From Notospermus geniculatus (lineage: Eukaryota > Nemertea > Pilidiophora > Heteronemertea > Lineidae): a DNA stretch of 64,000 bases. The notes below the pieces were generated by a model. It ran no database searches and was not told the origin of the DNA. It saw only the letters and a list, made by a program, of their open reading frames with translations. Position 1 is the first letter of the stretch; each line of letters opens with the position of its first letter. The position numbers and the translations under genes were made by a program. Shown piece after piece: positions 1 to 11,464 of this stretch. Location of the stretch: NCBI GenBank assembly GCA_002633025.1, contig NMRB01000212.1, positions 152,193-216,192 on the forward strand, written 5' to 3'.

Positions 1-213
1 AGGTGTGGACAGAAAAATGCCGGGCTAAAACGTTTACTGAGCCCACCGACAGGTGTCGGTCTGCTAAAATTGAATGGGTGGTGTGTCTATAAATAGCATG
101 GCCAGCGTTCAATATCGTAAGACGAATAATAGGTGTGGACAGAAAATTCAATGGATCCGGGTTAAATTCGAACCCGGGTTTGGAAAAATTGCATAGGTGT
201 AAACACGGCTATA
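1..213 (-). mobile_element. Non-autonomous DNA element, truncated by window start
   Basis: The reverse complement of 4696-4908, with one visible 2-base difference (TT for CC in a GGGNNTGG run). It ends AGGTGTAAACACGGC at 210, followed by TATA. It contains two AGGTGTGGACAGAAAA words. The other end of this copy would lie left of the window. Confidence 0.75.
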
Positions 214-563
214 GGCCCGTAGTCGAACACGCCGAACCCTATTCCCAGTGCTTTCTTTGATCGCATGAGTGGAAAACAAACGCTTCAGTTGTCGATTCCA
301 GAGCTTACACCCTTACGCAGATGGGCATTTGTTATTGCTCAGCCGTTTTCATTGTTCCACGAGTAAACCTGAACGTCCCTCATTGGACAAAAACAACTCG
401 TCCTGCTGATTGAAGAGTTCCGATTGGTCAACTTTGGTCCAATCGAGTACTAGTACATGTAGCTTCGTGTCCTTCATTGGATGGCAGCATGTAGTGCCCC
501 GTCAATGACCGTGAAGCATGTGATATGGAACAGAGATGTCGGCTCTGGTGGCAGACTCGATAA

Positions 564-716
564 TAGGGAGTTTAAGAAATCAAACGATAAACGTTAACTT
601 TACGACAACGTTATTTTTTGTACCGAAAATGCAATATATAATCTGGTGAATTCGCAGTATGAAAAATAACGTTGTCGTAAAGTTAACGTTTATCGTTTGA
701 TTTCTTAAACTCCCTA
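564..716. mobile_element. Foldback MITE with TA target site
   Basis: Two arms of about 54 bp are almost perfect reverse complements, starting GGGAGTTTAAGAAATCAAAC and separated by about 45 bp. TA lies on both outer sides (564-565 and 715-716), as expected for a TA-duplicating element. No coding capacity. Confidence 0.8.
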
Positions 717-1917
717 ATGCCTGGGCAAGCAAACCTTCGGCAACCGGTTTGGACCCAATCAGAACCAACCACAACCAGTCGAGAATGCTTTAGCTTCGGT
801 AGAGTACATGTACATCAAAATATCATGAAATCTCCATCTGTCTCATCCTTCACCAGAACCGCGTATCACCCTCATCTATGCACAGATTAGTTCTACTGGG
901 AAACATCTCTACATGTGTGACCAGCCAACTTGTGTGTCGCTAGTGTATGCAATTTAAGGTCCTGTCTCGTGGTCGTCGTAGATCATTCGCCAAGCCGCCT
1001 CAGAGAGAACCTCGTGACTGGCCGTTGACTCCGGCAACATGTGTTCGTTCGGACTTACTGTCATGATTATACTTGTCGATGGATAGACCTTGGGCTATGA
1101 ATTCGTCGTCTATGTCTCGGGATATAGCAGCGTTACTCGTGACAGGAGTTGAAACGACCGAATTAGTTTAGTCTCCGGAGATGGTAGGCGCCTAGATGAA
1201 CGCACCAGTTGGGGTGAGTGGTACCTTTGAGATATTGCTTCATTTGGTCGATGAAGGGTCGGACAGATAAACACGTGAATGTGTTCCATGAATGAATAAT
1301 GATGAGCTATATGAAGTGGTATATAGTGTTCGCCTTCAACCTGTCAAGTCTTTGACAATGGTACTTGTTTTGCAGCGAGGTGTCAGTTGATGTTACACCC
1401 TTGTTCGTCATGGCATATTTGATTCCTGGCGCTCTCTCGCTTTAGGGTTTTACGTTTCTTTATACTTTCCTTTCCTTGTGCCAACAGTCCCCTGCGTTCA
1501 GCGTACATTGTCCTGTACATGCAGTGTCTTTGTTTCTGTCATCTATACAAATCCGATAAAAAATATGCACAAATATACACGTACTTCTTCATAGCCTGCT
1601 TCTAATCATTCTTTGACCGCTGTCAAGGCAATTCCAAACATCCCACACTCAACACATTATGAAATGTTCGAGAGCGAGAAACTGCCCTCAAAACTGCAAC
1701 CAAGAAATGCACATGAGAAATGGTGTTTGCTTCCGTTTTACTGCTTAGGGGTAACGCCCTTTGCATTCGATCTCTCCCTCATACCCATAGGACCAAACCA
1801 GCCGGTTTCTGTGTCTGCTGTGCTTGGTATGCTTGATTGATTTTCGGTCACTTAGTAATCTGTTCTGCACCTCTTGCACTGCTTGAATCTCACCTCAAAG
1901 TGTACTTCGTACGATTG

Positions 1918-1944
1918 AAATAAATAAATAAATAAATAAATAAA
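1918..1944. repeat. (AAAT)n microsatellite
   Basis: GAAATAAATAAATAAATAAA continues for about six AAAT units; a run of nine C follows at 1971. Confidence 0.85.
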
Positions 1945-2583
1945 GGGTTAGGCTGGCCAGCTGCCGTGACCCCCCCCCCACCGCATCCATCGGATGTCGA
2001 AGGACACGGTCCATTTGTAAGCCAATACTCAGTGACGTCAGCCTGTAGTGACGATATTCACGACTGACCCTTTTAAAATAGCACCAACGAGTAGCAGATG
2101 GGATTCCCTGACGTCTTCTCGTACAGATTCTGTTACAAGTCAAGTTCACCCCCATAAAGGGCAAACGTTTCATTAACATGAATTACCGGGTACTTTTTTC
2201 CTTAATGAAGCCCTACACGGTTACTACTGTTGATATTTTGGTACATAAGTGACATAAGTAATATTTCTTGCGTCTCTCTGGTGACCTGAAGTGTTTGGCT
2301 GATGCAACGTCGTCTAATGAATGAAACTTGATTCATTCATTCATCCGGGGTGATCAGTGTTGGCAAGTTCGTGGATCCCTTACAAACTTGAGCGGTTCTG
2401 TTCTGATCGGGAGACATGCGTTCCTTAGGCATTGCTTCTGCCAATCGATTATGGCCTTACCGATCTACTGACGGACTGAGAGACGATGTTCAATGATATC
2501 CGTTGTCTTCATGAGTCAAATGGAGTGCCTGTAAGGCTGCAATCGCATAGAGTTACACGCTACACCGACACGCCGGTTAACAT

Positions 2584-2715
2584 TAGGGAGTTTTTGCAAA
2601 GCCCCCGAAACGTCAACGCGAACGCTAAACCCATTGTTCGATGCCACGAAGACATCACTGAACAAAAGGATAGACGTTCGCGTTGGCGTTTCGGGGGCTT
2701 TGCGAAACCTCCCTA
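2584..2715. mobile_element. Foldback MITE, GGGAGTTT type, second copy
   Basis: Arms of about 43 bp (GGGAGTTTTTGCAAAGCCCC and its complement GGGGCTTTGCGAAACCTCCC) surround about 46 bp of unique sequence, with TA on both sides. Only the outermost bases match the element at 564-716; the rest of each arm is a different sequence. Confidence 0.78.
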
Positions 2716-4699
2716 ATGGCTTTACCGTCGCGAGCCCTTTTGTGTAGCCATTGTTAACCGGCGTGTCCGTGTAGCGTGTAGCTCTATGTGATTGCAGCGT
2801 AATACCGTCATCTCACTTGACACCTTTGCTGTCAGTAGTTGATGCGGCGGTGGACAGCGGTGGATAGACACCGAGGTCTATGCCGCAAGAAAGGAATTTG
2901 TGTCGTCTCTAATTAGTTACACCTCTCCCGTCTTACTATACTGAGGTCGAGGTGAGTTTAAGGCGGGAAAGTGGGTGATGGGCGGTTCAATAAGACTGCA
3001 TTCTCAGTCTAGACTGTTCCCTCGCCCTGGGAAAGGCTCCGCTAATGACGGAGCGGCTCGAGGACAGCGGACCAGTCTGAGCTGCTCATGGAAGAATAAT
3101 GGTTGATGAAATATTTCTGGTCGTCGATGAAATCACGGTCGGCTAGACTGTGTCAGCCTGTCGGAATCATACATTATGACTGTATTTATCTTGGTCTTGC
3201 CACACATCCCAGTGTAGGTTAACGCGTGCTCTTCATACCTTCCCGTCCTTTGTTCACTCCATTGGCGGATATATACATGTGCAGAGTTCCGCTTGCCACA
3301 AGCGAGGTCTTGTTTTTTATCCAACAATTATCAAGCTTTGAATAGCGCCTTGAGAATTCTACCCGAGTAATCATTGTGCCTCCGCCACGAAACTATTAAG
3401 AAAGCGTTCGATGGCGTTCTTAAATGTAGTATAGGCAAGAGGTTGCCAATTTATTGGCCTTAAAGTAAACAATTATACGGCGGCTCTTTGTATCTTGACG
3501 GTTGCCACGGAAGTGGTACGAGGCACGTGAATAGACTAACAAAGTTTCTAATTTCCAAATATCTATCATGGCCTTGGATTGATTTTTGGCTGTCTTTTTG
3601 GTGCGCCGTCGGACAGAGTTGGGAGGAAGCCGGTGTGTGGTATCTTCAACATGGCTGCCTGCACCGTGTGAGTGGATGAAGAGGAGCGAGGTAAAAACCC
3701 CTGCTGTGGGAGGATGCTTTGTAGGATCGTCACCAATCATCCTTCCCGCTGCTCTGACATTCGCACCAAGACTTGTCCAGTTGTAGGCTGATCATTCCAG
3801 CGCAATCGGTCACCACGTCATCCTTCTTCGACCTGTTGTATATCCAGGGTCACAGTCGGCAAATCGCCCTTCCTACACCCAACAGGAAGTACATGTACTA
3901 GTACATTTCTGAGCAGCACCGTGTTTCGTAGGTGACATCGAAAATCACGCCCTGCTTTAGCCCACGGCATAAATCAACGTTGTTTTTCTCGCTTTTTCAT
4001 TCAAAGTCCATCAGGTGGCGAAAGAGGAATGCAGGAGCAATCTGAAGTTTGTAACCAGAATCCGGCCAGCCGGAACGAAAGTTTCACACGCATTCTCGGA
4101 GCTGCCTTTACCACGTTGTTGCAGGCACGAGTCAAAAGATACACAGATTTGATGATTCTTCTGAACAAGGGAAACGTGGGTTGTCTGTCAAAAGCACAAG
4201 CTGTGCCCGTGCTGAAATCAGATCGGCTTTCAATATGGTGGCATGCTTTTTTGTCGGGGTACTTGTCCACTAACAACAATACTGTGATTCTGACAACGTG
4301 TCGTCAAAAAGTTGAGTTGACATTTCGTGATATATCATCCCCCTTGATTCCGTATCTGTTGCACGGTCCAACGGTCCAGCATATGGTGCCTACCATTCTT
4401 CCATTCTCCCAGCACGAGGCAGCAGATGTCCCATTTTATGATAACCCGTTCCTATTTTATGATAACCCGTTGTACTTCATTGAACATCGTTCTGAATTAT
4501 AAATGAGGAGTCTTCAACTCTCCCATAGTTGAATGAATGCTCGACTCCACAGCCCAAAAATAGCCAGGCTAATTCACAAATTGCGACAAACTAATTTGAT
4601 TTGATTGAATAGTTGATTTAAATCCGAAATAGACATCGTCGGCGTAATGGGATTTTGAGCAAATGTTATATCATAGAATGCTAGTCTCCTCGTTTTATA

Positions 4700-5075
4700 G
4701 CCGTGTTTACACCTATGCAATTTTTCCAGGCCCGGGTTCGAATTTAACCCGGATCCATTGAATTTTCTGTCCACACCTATTATTCGTCTTACGATATTGA
4801 ACGCTGGCCATGCTATTTATAGACACACCACCCATTCAATTTTAGCAGACCGACACCTGTCGGTGGGCTCAGTAAACGTTTTAGCCCGGCATTTTTCTGT
4901 CCACACCTTTGAAATTGCCGGGCTAAAGTATAATCCGGATCAGACCCGCCGAGCGAAAGCGGGCTAAATTAGTCCGGCAATTTTTAATCCGGATCCGATT
5001 TTCATAGGTGTAAACGCAAAAAAGGCGGGTCAGAGCCGGGTCAGGTCCGGCAATTTCCTCAGGTGTAAACACGGC
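4700..5075 (+). mobile_element. Non-autonomous DNA element with GCCGTGTTTACACCT ends
   Basis: Starts GCCGTGTTTACACCT and ends AGGTGTAAACACGGC, perfect 15-bp inverted ends, flanked by TTTTATA and TTATATA. About 376 bp with no coding capacity. Internal CCGG and GCGGG words and two CTGTCCACACCT words suggest it was assembled from smaller repeats. A second copy in the opposite direction is at the window start. Confidence 0.75.
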
Positions 5076-6280
5076 TTATATAGCGTGCACAAAGCGGCCT
5101 ATCCACGTGCAATATTATTGCACAATATGAGGATCAAAATGGGCAATATTATTGCCAATCTTTCTCCCATCTATTATGCCAGAAGCACATGACACCCATT
5201 TTGGGCCCCTTATTTCAACCTCTGTCATCATAAAGAATAATGTTTGCTATGATATGAAAAAATAAAAATAAAATAACCCATATTTTAATCCATTTCCCTG
5301 GGTATGACGTCAGACCGATATGTACATTCAATGCATTGTATACACCTTGTTCACGAGCCAATCACAGCCGAGGTATTCGGTTCTGAAGCCAGGGCTTAAC
5401 AAGCCAACGCTTAAGCCCTGGGAACGAGGTTGGATAAATGTTCTTATAGAGCGACACTGTTCAACCATTAGATACTATCGAAGTGGGTGTCTTGTGGAGA
5501 CTCGATGAATTGACCAAGTTAATTGACCAAATATTATCTCTACATAATCCGAGGAATATCGTGTAACACCAGCCGCATTGATGTTTGGTGGTCCCTTCCC
5601 CAAGGGTGACAAGGGAAAAGCCGCTTACCATTCCCAGCCTGTTCCGTCGATATGCTTGAGATGTCATCGATGGAAAAACTGCACCTAAACCCATCCGGAC
5701 ATCTATTGTTTCACGAAAGAATATCGTCTCTTCTTTAACATTCTTATTAAGTATATCCTTGTTGATTGCTTTCAGAAGCTGAAGAATTAGTCTGACCTTG
5801 GGACTATAAATCATATCAAAATGAGAATTTCCCAGAAATGGGTAATATCATCATCCCGTCTCCGCCACCCCCGCATTGGCTAGGGAACTAATTGAACCTC
5901 TTTTTCACCGAGTACGAGGCTGGTTTTTTCCATTCCTGTTTTATAAGTCTTCATAATCTACCCTCCCCTGGAGAGCACACCACGAACCTCTTCACTCAAT
6001 CACTCCAGTTATAGAAGTGGTGACATTCCCTCGGCGCAACGAACAACTAGTTCTTATGAGTGATGAGTGCCTCTCACGACTGCTCCCTTGATTGGCCAGT
6101 GTTAACAAAAGTCACCGGCGTTGATCATTAGACGTTTTCATATCGCAAGAACTGGAGTGTTTCTGACATAACATACGACCTGTTCATTCGTTCACCGTCA
6201 AAATTACCAGTGACACAAACCCTGCCCGTAATATTCTTCAACTCGTTGCCCAGAGAGCCAAACTTGCGAGAGAAGTGCGT

Positions 6281-6839
6281 AGTGCCATCTACACTCCTTG
6301 CGCAGTGTCTTCTCACTCATACCTGTCGTTCATAGACACTGCTTACAATGGCCAGATCCCCGCCGATTTACCACTAGAGGGCGTTTAGCGTAACTAACGG
6401 AATACATGAAACATTTTCTGATTGGTTCACTGTCAGCGTCCATGACAACCGTGGCAGACTGGTCACTCGTCGTAAAGCATTTTATATGGGACTGTTGCAT
6501 TACGACGCAGCACGACTAGTCTACAACAGCAATGGATGCCCCTCCCCCCGTGTCCAGCATGCAGTGCCACTTTGCACTTTTCAGTGTTTAGTTCGTGCCT
6601 TTATTGTTTTGAAACATCGCTAAAGAAGTGGATAACGGCTCTCTATATGAGATTATTATGTTTGTATATTGATTGATCTTGTAAACAGGCCGAAGCACCG
6701 AGCAACGCCGGCGCTGTTTGGCCGCTGACTAGTGCTGCCATCATGCGGTAAATCGGCGGGAATCTGGCTATTGTAAGCAGTGTCTATGAACGACAGGTAT
6801 GAGTGAGAAGACACTGCGCGAGGAGTGTAAGTGCCATCT
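6281..6839. mobile_element. Mutator-like foldback element with 10-bp target duplication
   Basis: Inverted arms of about 82 bp at 6291-6372 (ACACTCCTTGCGCAG...) and 6747-6829 match at nearly every base and enclose about 374 bp without an open frame. The direct repeat AGTGCCATCT stands at 6281-6290 and 6830-6839. Long terminal inverted repeats with a 9-10 bp target duplication are typical of Mutator-like non-autonomous elements (family knowledge). Confidence 0.78.
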
Positions 6840-7867
6840 GGAAAGTCACGGCGGCCCCTCTATGGTTTGAAAATGGCGAGTATGCGGATGTGCATGTTCA
6901 GACACCATTTCCGTCTTCAAAACACTAATTGATCGCCGTGACCTCAGCACATGCCACTTGCCCATTCACTTGCCGTCGCGGAAGCGCGTTCGGTGTGACT
7001 TCTGACATGAGAAAGAAACTGCTTCTGAAGAAATAAATCTTTCAAAAGAATGCACCGGCGAGTTAAGAACTCACAGATTGCGTCTGCCTCACATTTGTCA
7101 ACCTCACACTACAAATCATAGTTAACTACCTCTAATGTTCCAGCGACCTTTCTAGAATAACCGCATTGAGAAGGTAATTGGGATAATGATATTTTCTTGG
7201 CCGCGGCGAAGGAGTGACAGCAAAATACCACTAGGGCATGCCACAGTCTAAAGGAGCTGTCTACAGACCAACCACCCAATGTGTGACTGAGATACAGTGT
7301 ACACAATATTGTCGATGTAAGTGGTTTGGTGTCGCCGATGACTTACATTTGAAATTGACATCAAGTAACCTCACTTCAGCCAGATTAGAACACATATTAA
7401 AGTATTTGATGGTTGAAGATGTCAACGAATTCTGCGCGGACCTTAGGGCCGGTGTTACATCTGCCAGTGTTTCTGTATGCCAGTGTATCCCCTTGTTTGG
7501 GAAACGCTGGCAGATAGATCGACGCGTTTCTCAGTGTGTCCCCTATTGTCAAGTCGCAGCTATCCCGTCAGACAGTAGGAAAGTAACACTCACAGATGGG
7601 GAACACTAAAAACGTTACACCATGAGATATACAAGTACAGTCTGTCCGTAATTTTGAGGAGTCCACTGTATTGAGGTGTCCAGGTTGATTTCACTTCCGT
7701 GCCCTCCCCTCACAATCTAACCAGATCTGGTCTTCATTCTTTCCAGGTTAGCGACGGCAAGAGTCCCAGTCCACTTTCGTACGTTTCGATTTTCGATGTG
7801 TTACATCCCTAAAGTACGGATTCCTTTCTCTCGTTTCAGATTAGACCTATATTTCTGCGGGGGCCAC

Positions 7868-7888
7868 ATGTATGTACATACATCATGA
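7868..7888 (+). promoter_or_regulatory. Short upstream ORF overlapping the cystine-knot gene start
   Basis: ATG at 7868 opens a six-codon frame whose TGA (7886-7888) overlaps the gene's ATG (7885-7887) as ATGA. If translation begins in this exon, the small frame could lower or couple initiation. If the true start is in an earlier exon, it has no role. Confidence 0.3.
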
Positions 7889-8838
7889 TAGCGTTGGCAT
7901 TTGGCGTGGCTACACCGAAAAGATGGAACAACATAGACATAGGGCTAAAAAGCGATTCGAATCGGACGCATGTGAGCTACAAAGATAGAGAATGTCTACC
8001 TCGGAGTGAAGATGATTTGGTGCGACTAATGGATAGCCATTTTATGTCAAACAAGATGGCGACCCGGTTACCACGGGGTCCCGGCGGTGGCCTTGACACA
8101 GATATCAAACCGAGGCGGCGAGGAGGCAGGCAGTCACGACATATCGACCACAACGATCGCGAGAAAATACGGACTGTGAGCGAGGATTCACTATATTCAC
8201 ATGAAACCGTTGACTTTAAGTATCCAATAGGTAATGAGGATACGCCAACAATCAGTTTAGATGACTTCACTGTGAGTTTACCTTCACAGATCGACGAAGT
8301 GGATAATCTTAAAAGAGTTTCTAGTTCAGATATTAGCAAAGACAAAGGGGGGTCACGTAGTTCCCAAAAGTTCACAAGGCGGCGACTTTTACAGCGCACG
8401 CGACGAAAGGCGTCGCCCCGACGGAAGGGCAACAGACATAAGGGGCGGGCGCCAACGGGGATTGGTAAGACCAATCTCGAGGAGCCGCCTTGGCATTGTG
8501 AACTCAAAACTGAATGGGTACGTATGCCCACCGGGTATTTCCCGCCATATGTGCAAACAGGGCGCTGTGAACAGTCTAACTGTATGTTTGGTATGTACCA
8601 GTGTAAGCCTAAGCATTATGTGATACGCGTGCTAAGACGCAACCCCAAACAGTGCAATCCCATACCTGTACTCGGTGTGAATACGACCTACGAAGAAGCA
8701 TGGGACTTCGCCAAGTATAAAATCACCATATGCTGTGAGTGTAGCCGGTCGAGACAATTTGGCCGGCAGAAGAGTCGGCGTAAAAACAAAAATAGAAAGA
8801 ACAGAGGTAAAGGTTACGCAGGAATCGGTGTCGAGTGA
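7885..8838 (+). CDS. Trunk/Noggin-like secreted cystine-knot protein
   Basis: A 317-codon uninterrupted frame. Residues 1-200 are hydrophilic and low in cysteine, with basic clusters at 165-184 that include RTRR (171-174), a furin-type cleavage site. Residues 205-286 form a compact cysteine domain with Cys at 205, 228, 233, 240, 257, 283, 284 and 286. Its framework of W...GYFPPYV, then C...C, then YQCKP...IRVLRR and a final CCEC resembles the C-terminal knot of Trunk and PTTH and more distantly Noggin (family knowledge). A very basic tail (288-310) could bind heparan sulfate. The frame stays open upstream to a TCTCTCGTTTCAG acceptor at 7839, so an earlier exon may supply the real start and signal peptide; the short hydrophobic run at residues 2-9 is weak alone. 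Cleavage would release a ligand of about 140 residues. Receptor and role are not shown by the sequence. Confidence 0.8.
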   Translation: MIALAFGVATPKRWNNIDIGLKSDSNRTHVSYKDRECLPRSEDDLVRLMDSHFMSNKMATRLPRGPGGGLDTDIKPRRRGGRQSRHIDHNDREKIRTVSEDSLYSHETVDFKYPIGNEDTPTISLDDFTVSLPSQIDEVDNLKRVSSSDISKDKGGSRSSQKFTRRRLLQRTRRKASPRRKGNRHKGRAPTGIGKTNLEEPPWHCELKTEWVRMPTGYFPPYVQTGRCEQSNCMFGMYQCKPKHYVIRVLRRNPKQCNPIPVLGVNTTYEEAWDFAKYKITICCECSRSRQFGRQKSRRKNKNRKNRGKGYAGIGVE

Positions 8839-10307
8839 GTTCTGATCTTAAACCCGAAAGGTTCAACAAATTCTTCGGACAAGAGTGTGTTTTTGTTACA
8901 CGCTGTAGCTGCCATGATTCTGAATATGGCCAATAGAAACGAATCGGGGAACTTGGCGTTGATTGCCAGAGGTCACATTGCGTACCCCGTGTTCCGCATC
9001 AGGAAGTGACATTCAGTGGGCATGCGCAGTTCGACCCTCGACCCTCGGAAGCGGATAGTTGATGCACGTGACATCAGTAACTATTTTCTTTACAATCTTA
9101 ACAGACATGTTTGGTCGGAGTGAAAATTGGGTGCTTTCTTCTCTAAATTACTCTATATTAAAAATCACTTCACCAAACATATCGGTAAAACGGGACTCAA
9201 CAGTAAATGGCATTTGAAAATTGACCGGAAATGATGAAGAAAATGACATGTGCACCCGTTATATCAAGAATGGCATTATCCACGCGACGGTTTGTGCGTT
9301 AAAAACGGCCAGTAATTAACAATAACATGAGATTATCAGGATGGTTACCAAGAGAGATGAGCAAGGACGTGGTCCTGACGGTCATGGTTCCGCTCGGCAT
9401 TGCTTCCTCTGTATTGAAAGACGAAGGTGAAAAACCACGGCTGTACTTAACCTGAGCCACGGTCAAAGCAACCCAGCCAAAGATCGATGAAGAAGGATTC
9501 AATCGTCTCGTCGTGTCCCCGGAGAGGCTGCAGGAATAGAAAGGGACCATTGTCATTTCGTACGTAGAAGACGGCCGACATCGATCGACCAATGCATTAT
9601 TCACGACGTCTTTTGGTCGAAAGTTACTGCGTTGTAAACGAAATGTTTTGACGTGATAGCCCTGTGTAGGCTATCCTTGTATCCGTAGCGTCGGGTGATC
9701 TTTTCCGATGATCACCCTTGCAAATCGACGCGTGCTTGGTAAGAGACTCCGAGAATCGAATGAAAGTGGATCGCACAAGATAACTTCGCCTCTAATTATT
9801 CTAACACTGCCTTGTGACTTACTAGTATATCTGCTCGATTTTATCAAATTGGTCGTTGACGCGGGTAGTGTAAATGTGTTATATACGGACAAAGATATTC
9901 TGTATGAATTTGACATTAAAGATATATACATATTTCTTTGTTTAATTAACTGACGTCAAAACTATTTATATCAAATATATGATCGGCGAATCGAATGAGA
10001 AAGTGTAGATACGAATTGTTAATATGACTGTTATTGTCAAGGTTTGACCAATATACGTGTATGGGGTTGGCCGCTTGATGACCAACTGGCTTGTACAAAT
10101 ATCAATACGTGTAAAATATACTGCCTATACGATTTAAGGCGTTTTCATACCAAATGTTACGTTATCTGGTTATGTATAGAAAAGTTAGAATAAAATTCAG
10201 CGTTATACATATATCCCGACGGCTGGATCCTGTCTTCTCAACGTAACGTCCACTTGTGACGTATAATTTTGGTTCATTTCGCAAAATGCTTGAAATATAG
10301 TGTCAAA

Positions 10308-10423
10308 GACGTCGAGTGACGTCACTTCCTGATGTATTAAGCCGCCATGCTGGACGGCAACATGAAGTACCACATTGGATGCTTACATTGGCGCTGCCAA
10401 TGTAAGCATTCAAGTCACTCGAT
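10308..10423. repeat. Short hairpin around ATGCTTACATTGG
   Basis: A 14-base perfect stem (TGCTTACATTGGCG type, loop of a few bases) is centred near 10395, with an outer matching pair CGAGTGAC / GTCACTCG about 45-85 bases away on each side. Likely a small decayed foldback element. Confidence 0.45.
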
Positions 10424-11334
10424 TTTTGCATCCATTGTGGCTTTTATTGCCTACCAATGTTCAACATTTTTGTTACCAAGAAAGCCGAAAATGCTAACCA
10501 GAATCCATGTCGTTGTTTCAAAATTCCTGTAAATGAGACAAAAAGGTCCATCCCAGCATGGTGTATTCAACTTCTAGATGACTCTTGTTGTTTCATCGCA
10601 AGTGATCCTGTGGAAACACAACGGGCGCGGTTGACCTGCTCGACCGACCAAGTTGGTTTTCGTCATGCCTATCTGAGCTTTTATGACCCACAGCCTCGTC
10701 ATCAGAACGAGGCTTTGGGTGCAAGGACCTGATGGATGTACATGTATACAGCTCTGGTGTGGTTTTATCCTTCGGTTGTAGCAAACCGGTCTTCTGAGGC
10801 AAATGTTGGCGTTGCTGACCCTGCTGCAAGAATATACTAATATTACCTTAGTTCTGTACTTATTATCGAACGCTGTTGTTTTGAGGAGCTGTTTTGAAGG
10901 AGAAAATTCAGAAAATACCTCCACATTGTGAGACCTCCCTCTCTTATTCACGTTAACACTTATCTGTTATGCCCAAAAGGTTTATTTTTTATAAAAAAAA
11001 GCAGGTGAAAAGTCAAATGAAGTTGCGGACAATGATTGGCAATAACAACTGGTTAAGTTTGCCATCCTTCTGAATGACACTGTGCCAGGACCATTGTCAC
11101 GAAGTTTGACAATATAGTCATCCTCGGACGGTAAATATAGAATTCAACACCAGCCGCCGTTTCGGAAGAGCCTTTCGTCCACCACGTTAAGGCATCTTTA
11201 GTAGAAGACGGTATCCAGTCACAGGCGAAAAAGCTGCCAAGGTCTAGGTTGGGTGCAGTTTTGGCTTCCCAGTTTCACTTGAATAACCCAGTTGAATACG
11301 ATTCCCTTAACGTTTACGGCATCCTGAGGTAATA

Positions 11335-11464
11335 CAGAGTTTAAGAGATCGTCCCGCTATTAACGGCAACACTAACGTTAACGTTACTTTTTACATTGAA
11401 AATGTACGGCAGAAGTAGCGTTAGCGTTATTGTTACCGTTAACGGAGCGATTTCTTAAACTCTG
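11335..11464. mobile_element. Foldback MITE, CAGAGTTTAAG type
   Basis: Arms starting CAGAGTTTAAGAGATCG and ending CGATTTCTTAAACTCTG are imperfect reverse complements of about 55 bp with repeated AACGTTAACG-like words. The ends resemble the GGGAGTTTAAG ends of the 564-716 element. No clear target duplication. Confidence 0.65.

Larger units (their letters stand above)
214..4695. other. No gene recognised between the two inverted copies
   Basis: Apart from the two foldback elements and the AAAT run listed separately, I see no gene. The longest open frame (4029-4502, +) has no recognisable domain and contains an 18-base direct repeat (TTTTATGATAACCCGTT), so it is not called. There is no transposase-like frame that would make this the body of one large element. 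Confidence 0.6.

Noticed and set aside
4029-4502. 157-codon open frame
   Set aside because: No recognisable domain, an internal 18-base direct repeat near the end, and it sits in a repeat-rich stretch.
1-4908. A single 4.9-kb transposon with terminal inverted repeats
   Set aside because: The right copy continues to 5075 and has its own complete inverted ends, so the pair is better read as two separate insertions. No transposase frame lies between them.
7238-7609. Cysteine-containing 123-codon frame just upstream of the cystine-knot gene
   Set aside because: Cysteine spacing fits no known knot, there is no signal peptide, and it is out of context with the acceptor at 7839. It could be chance.
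7977-8531. 184-codon frame on the minus strand
   Set aside because: Shadow of the cystine-knot gene on the other strand.
9299-9604. 101-codon minus-strand frame resembling a receptor fragment
   Set aside because: A passing resemblance to a Cys-loop channel segment did not hold up: no ordered motifs and no splice borders.
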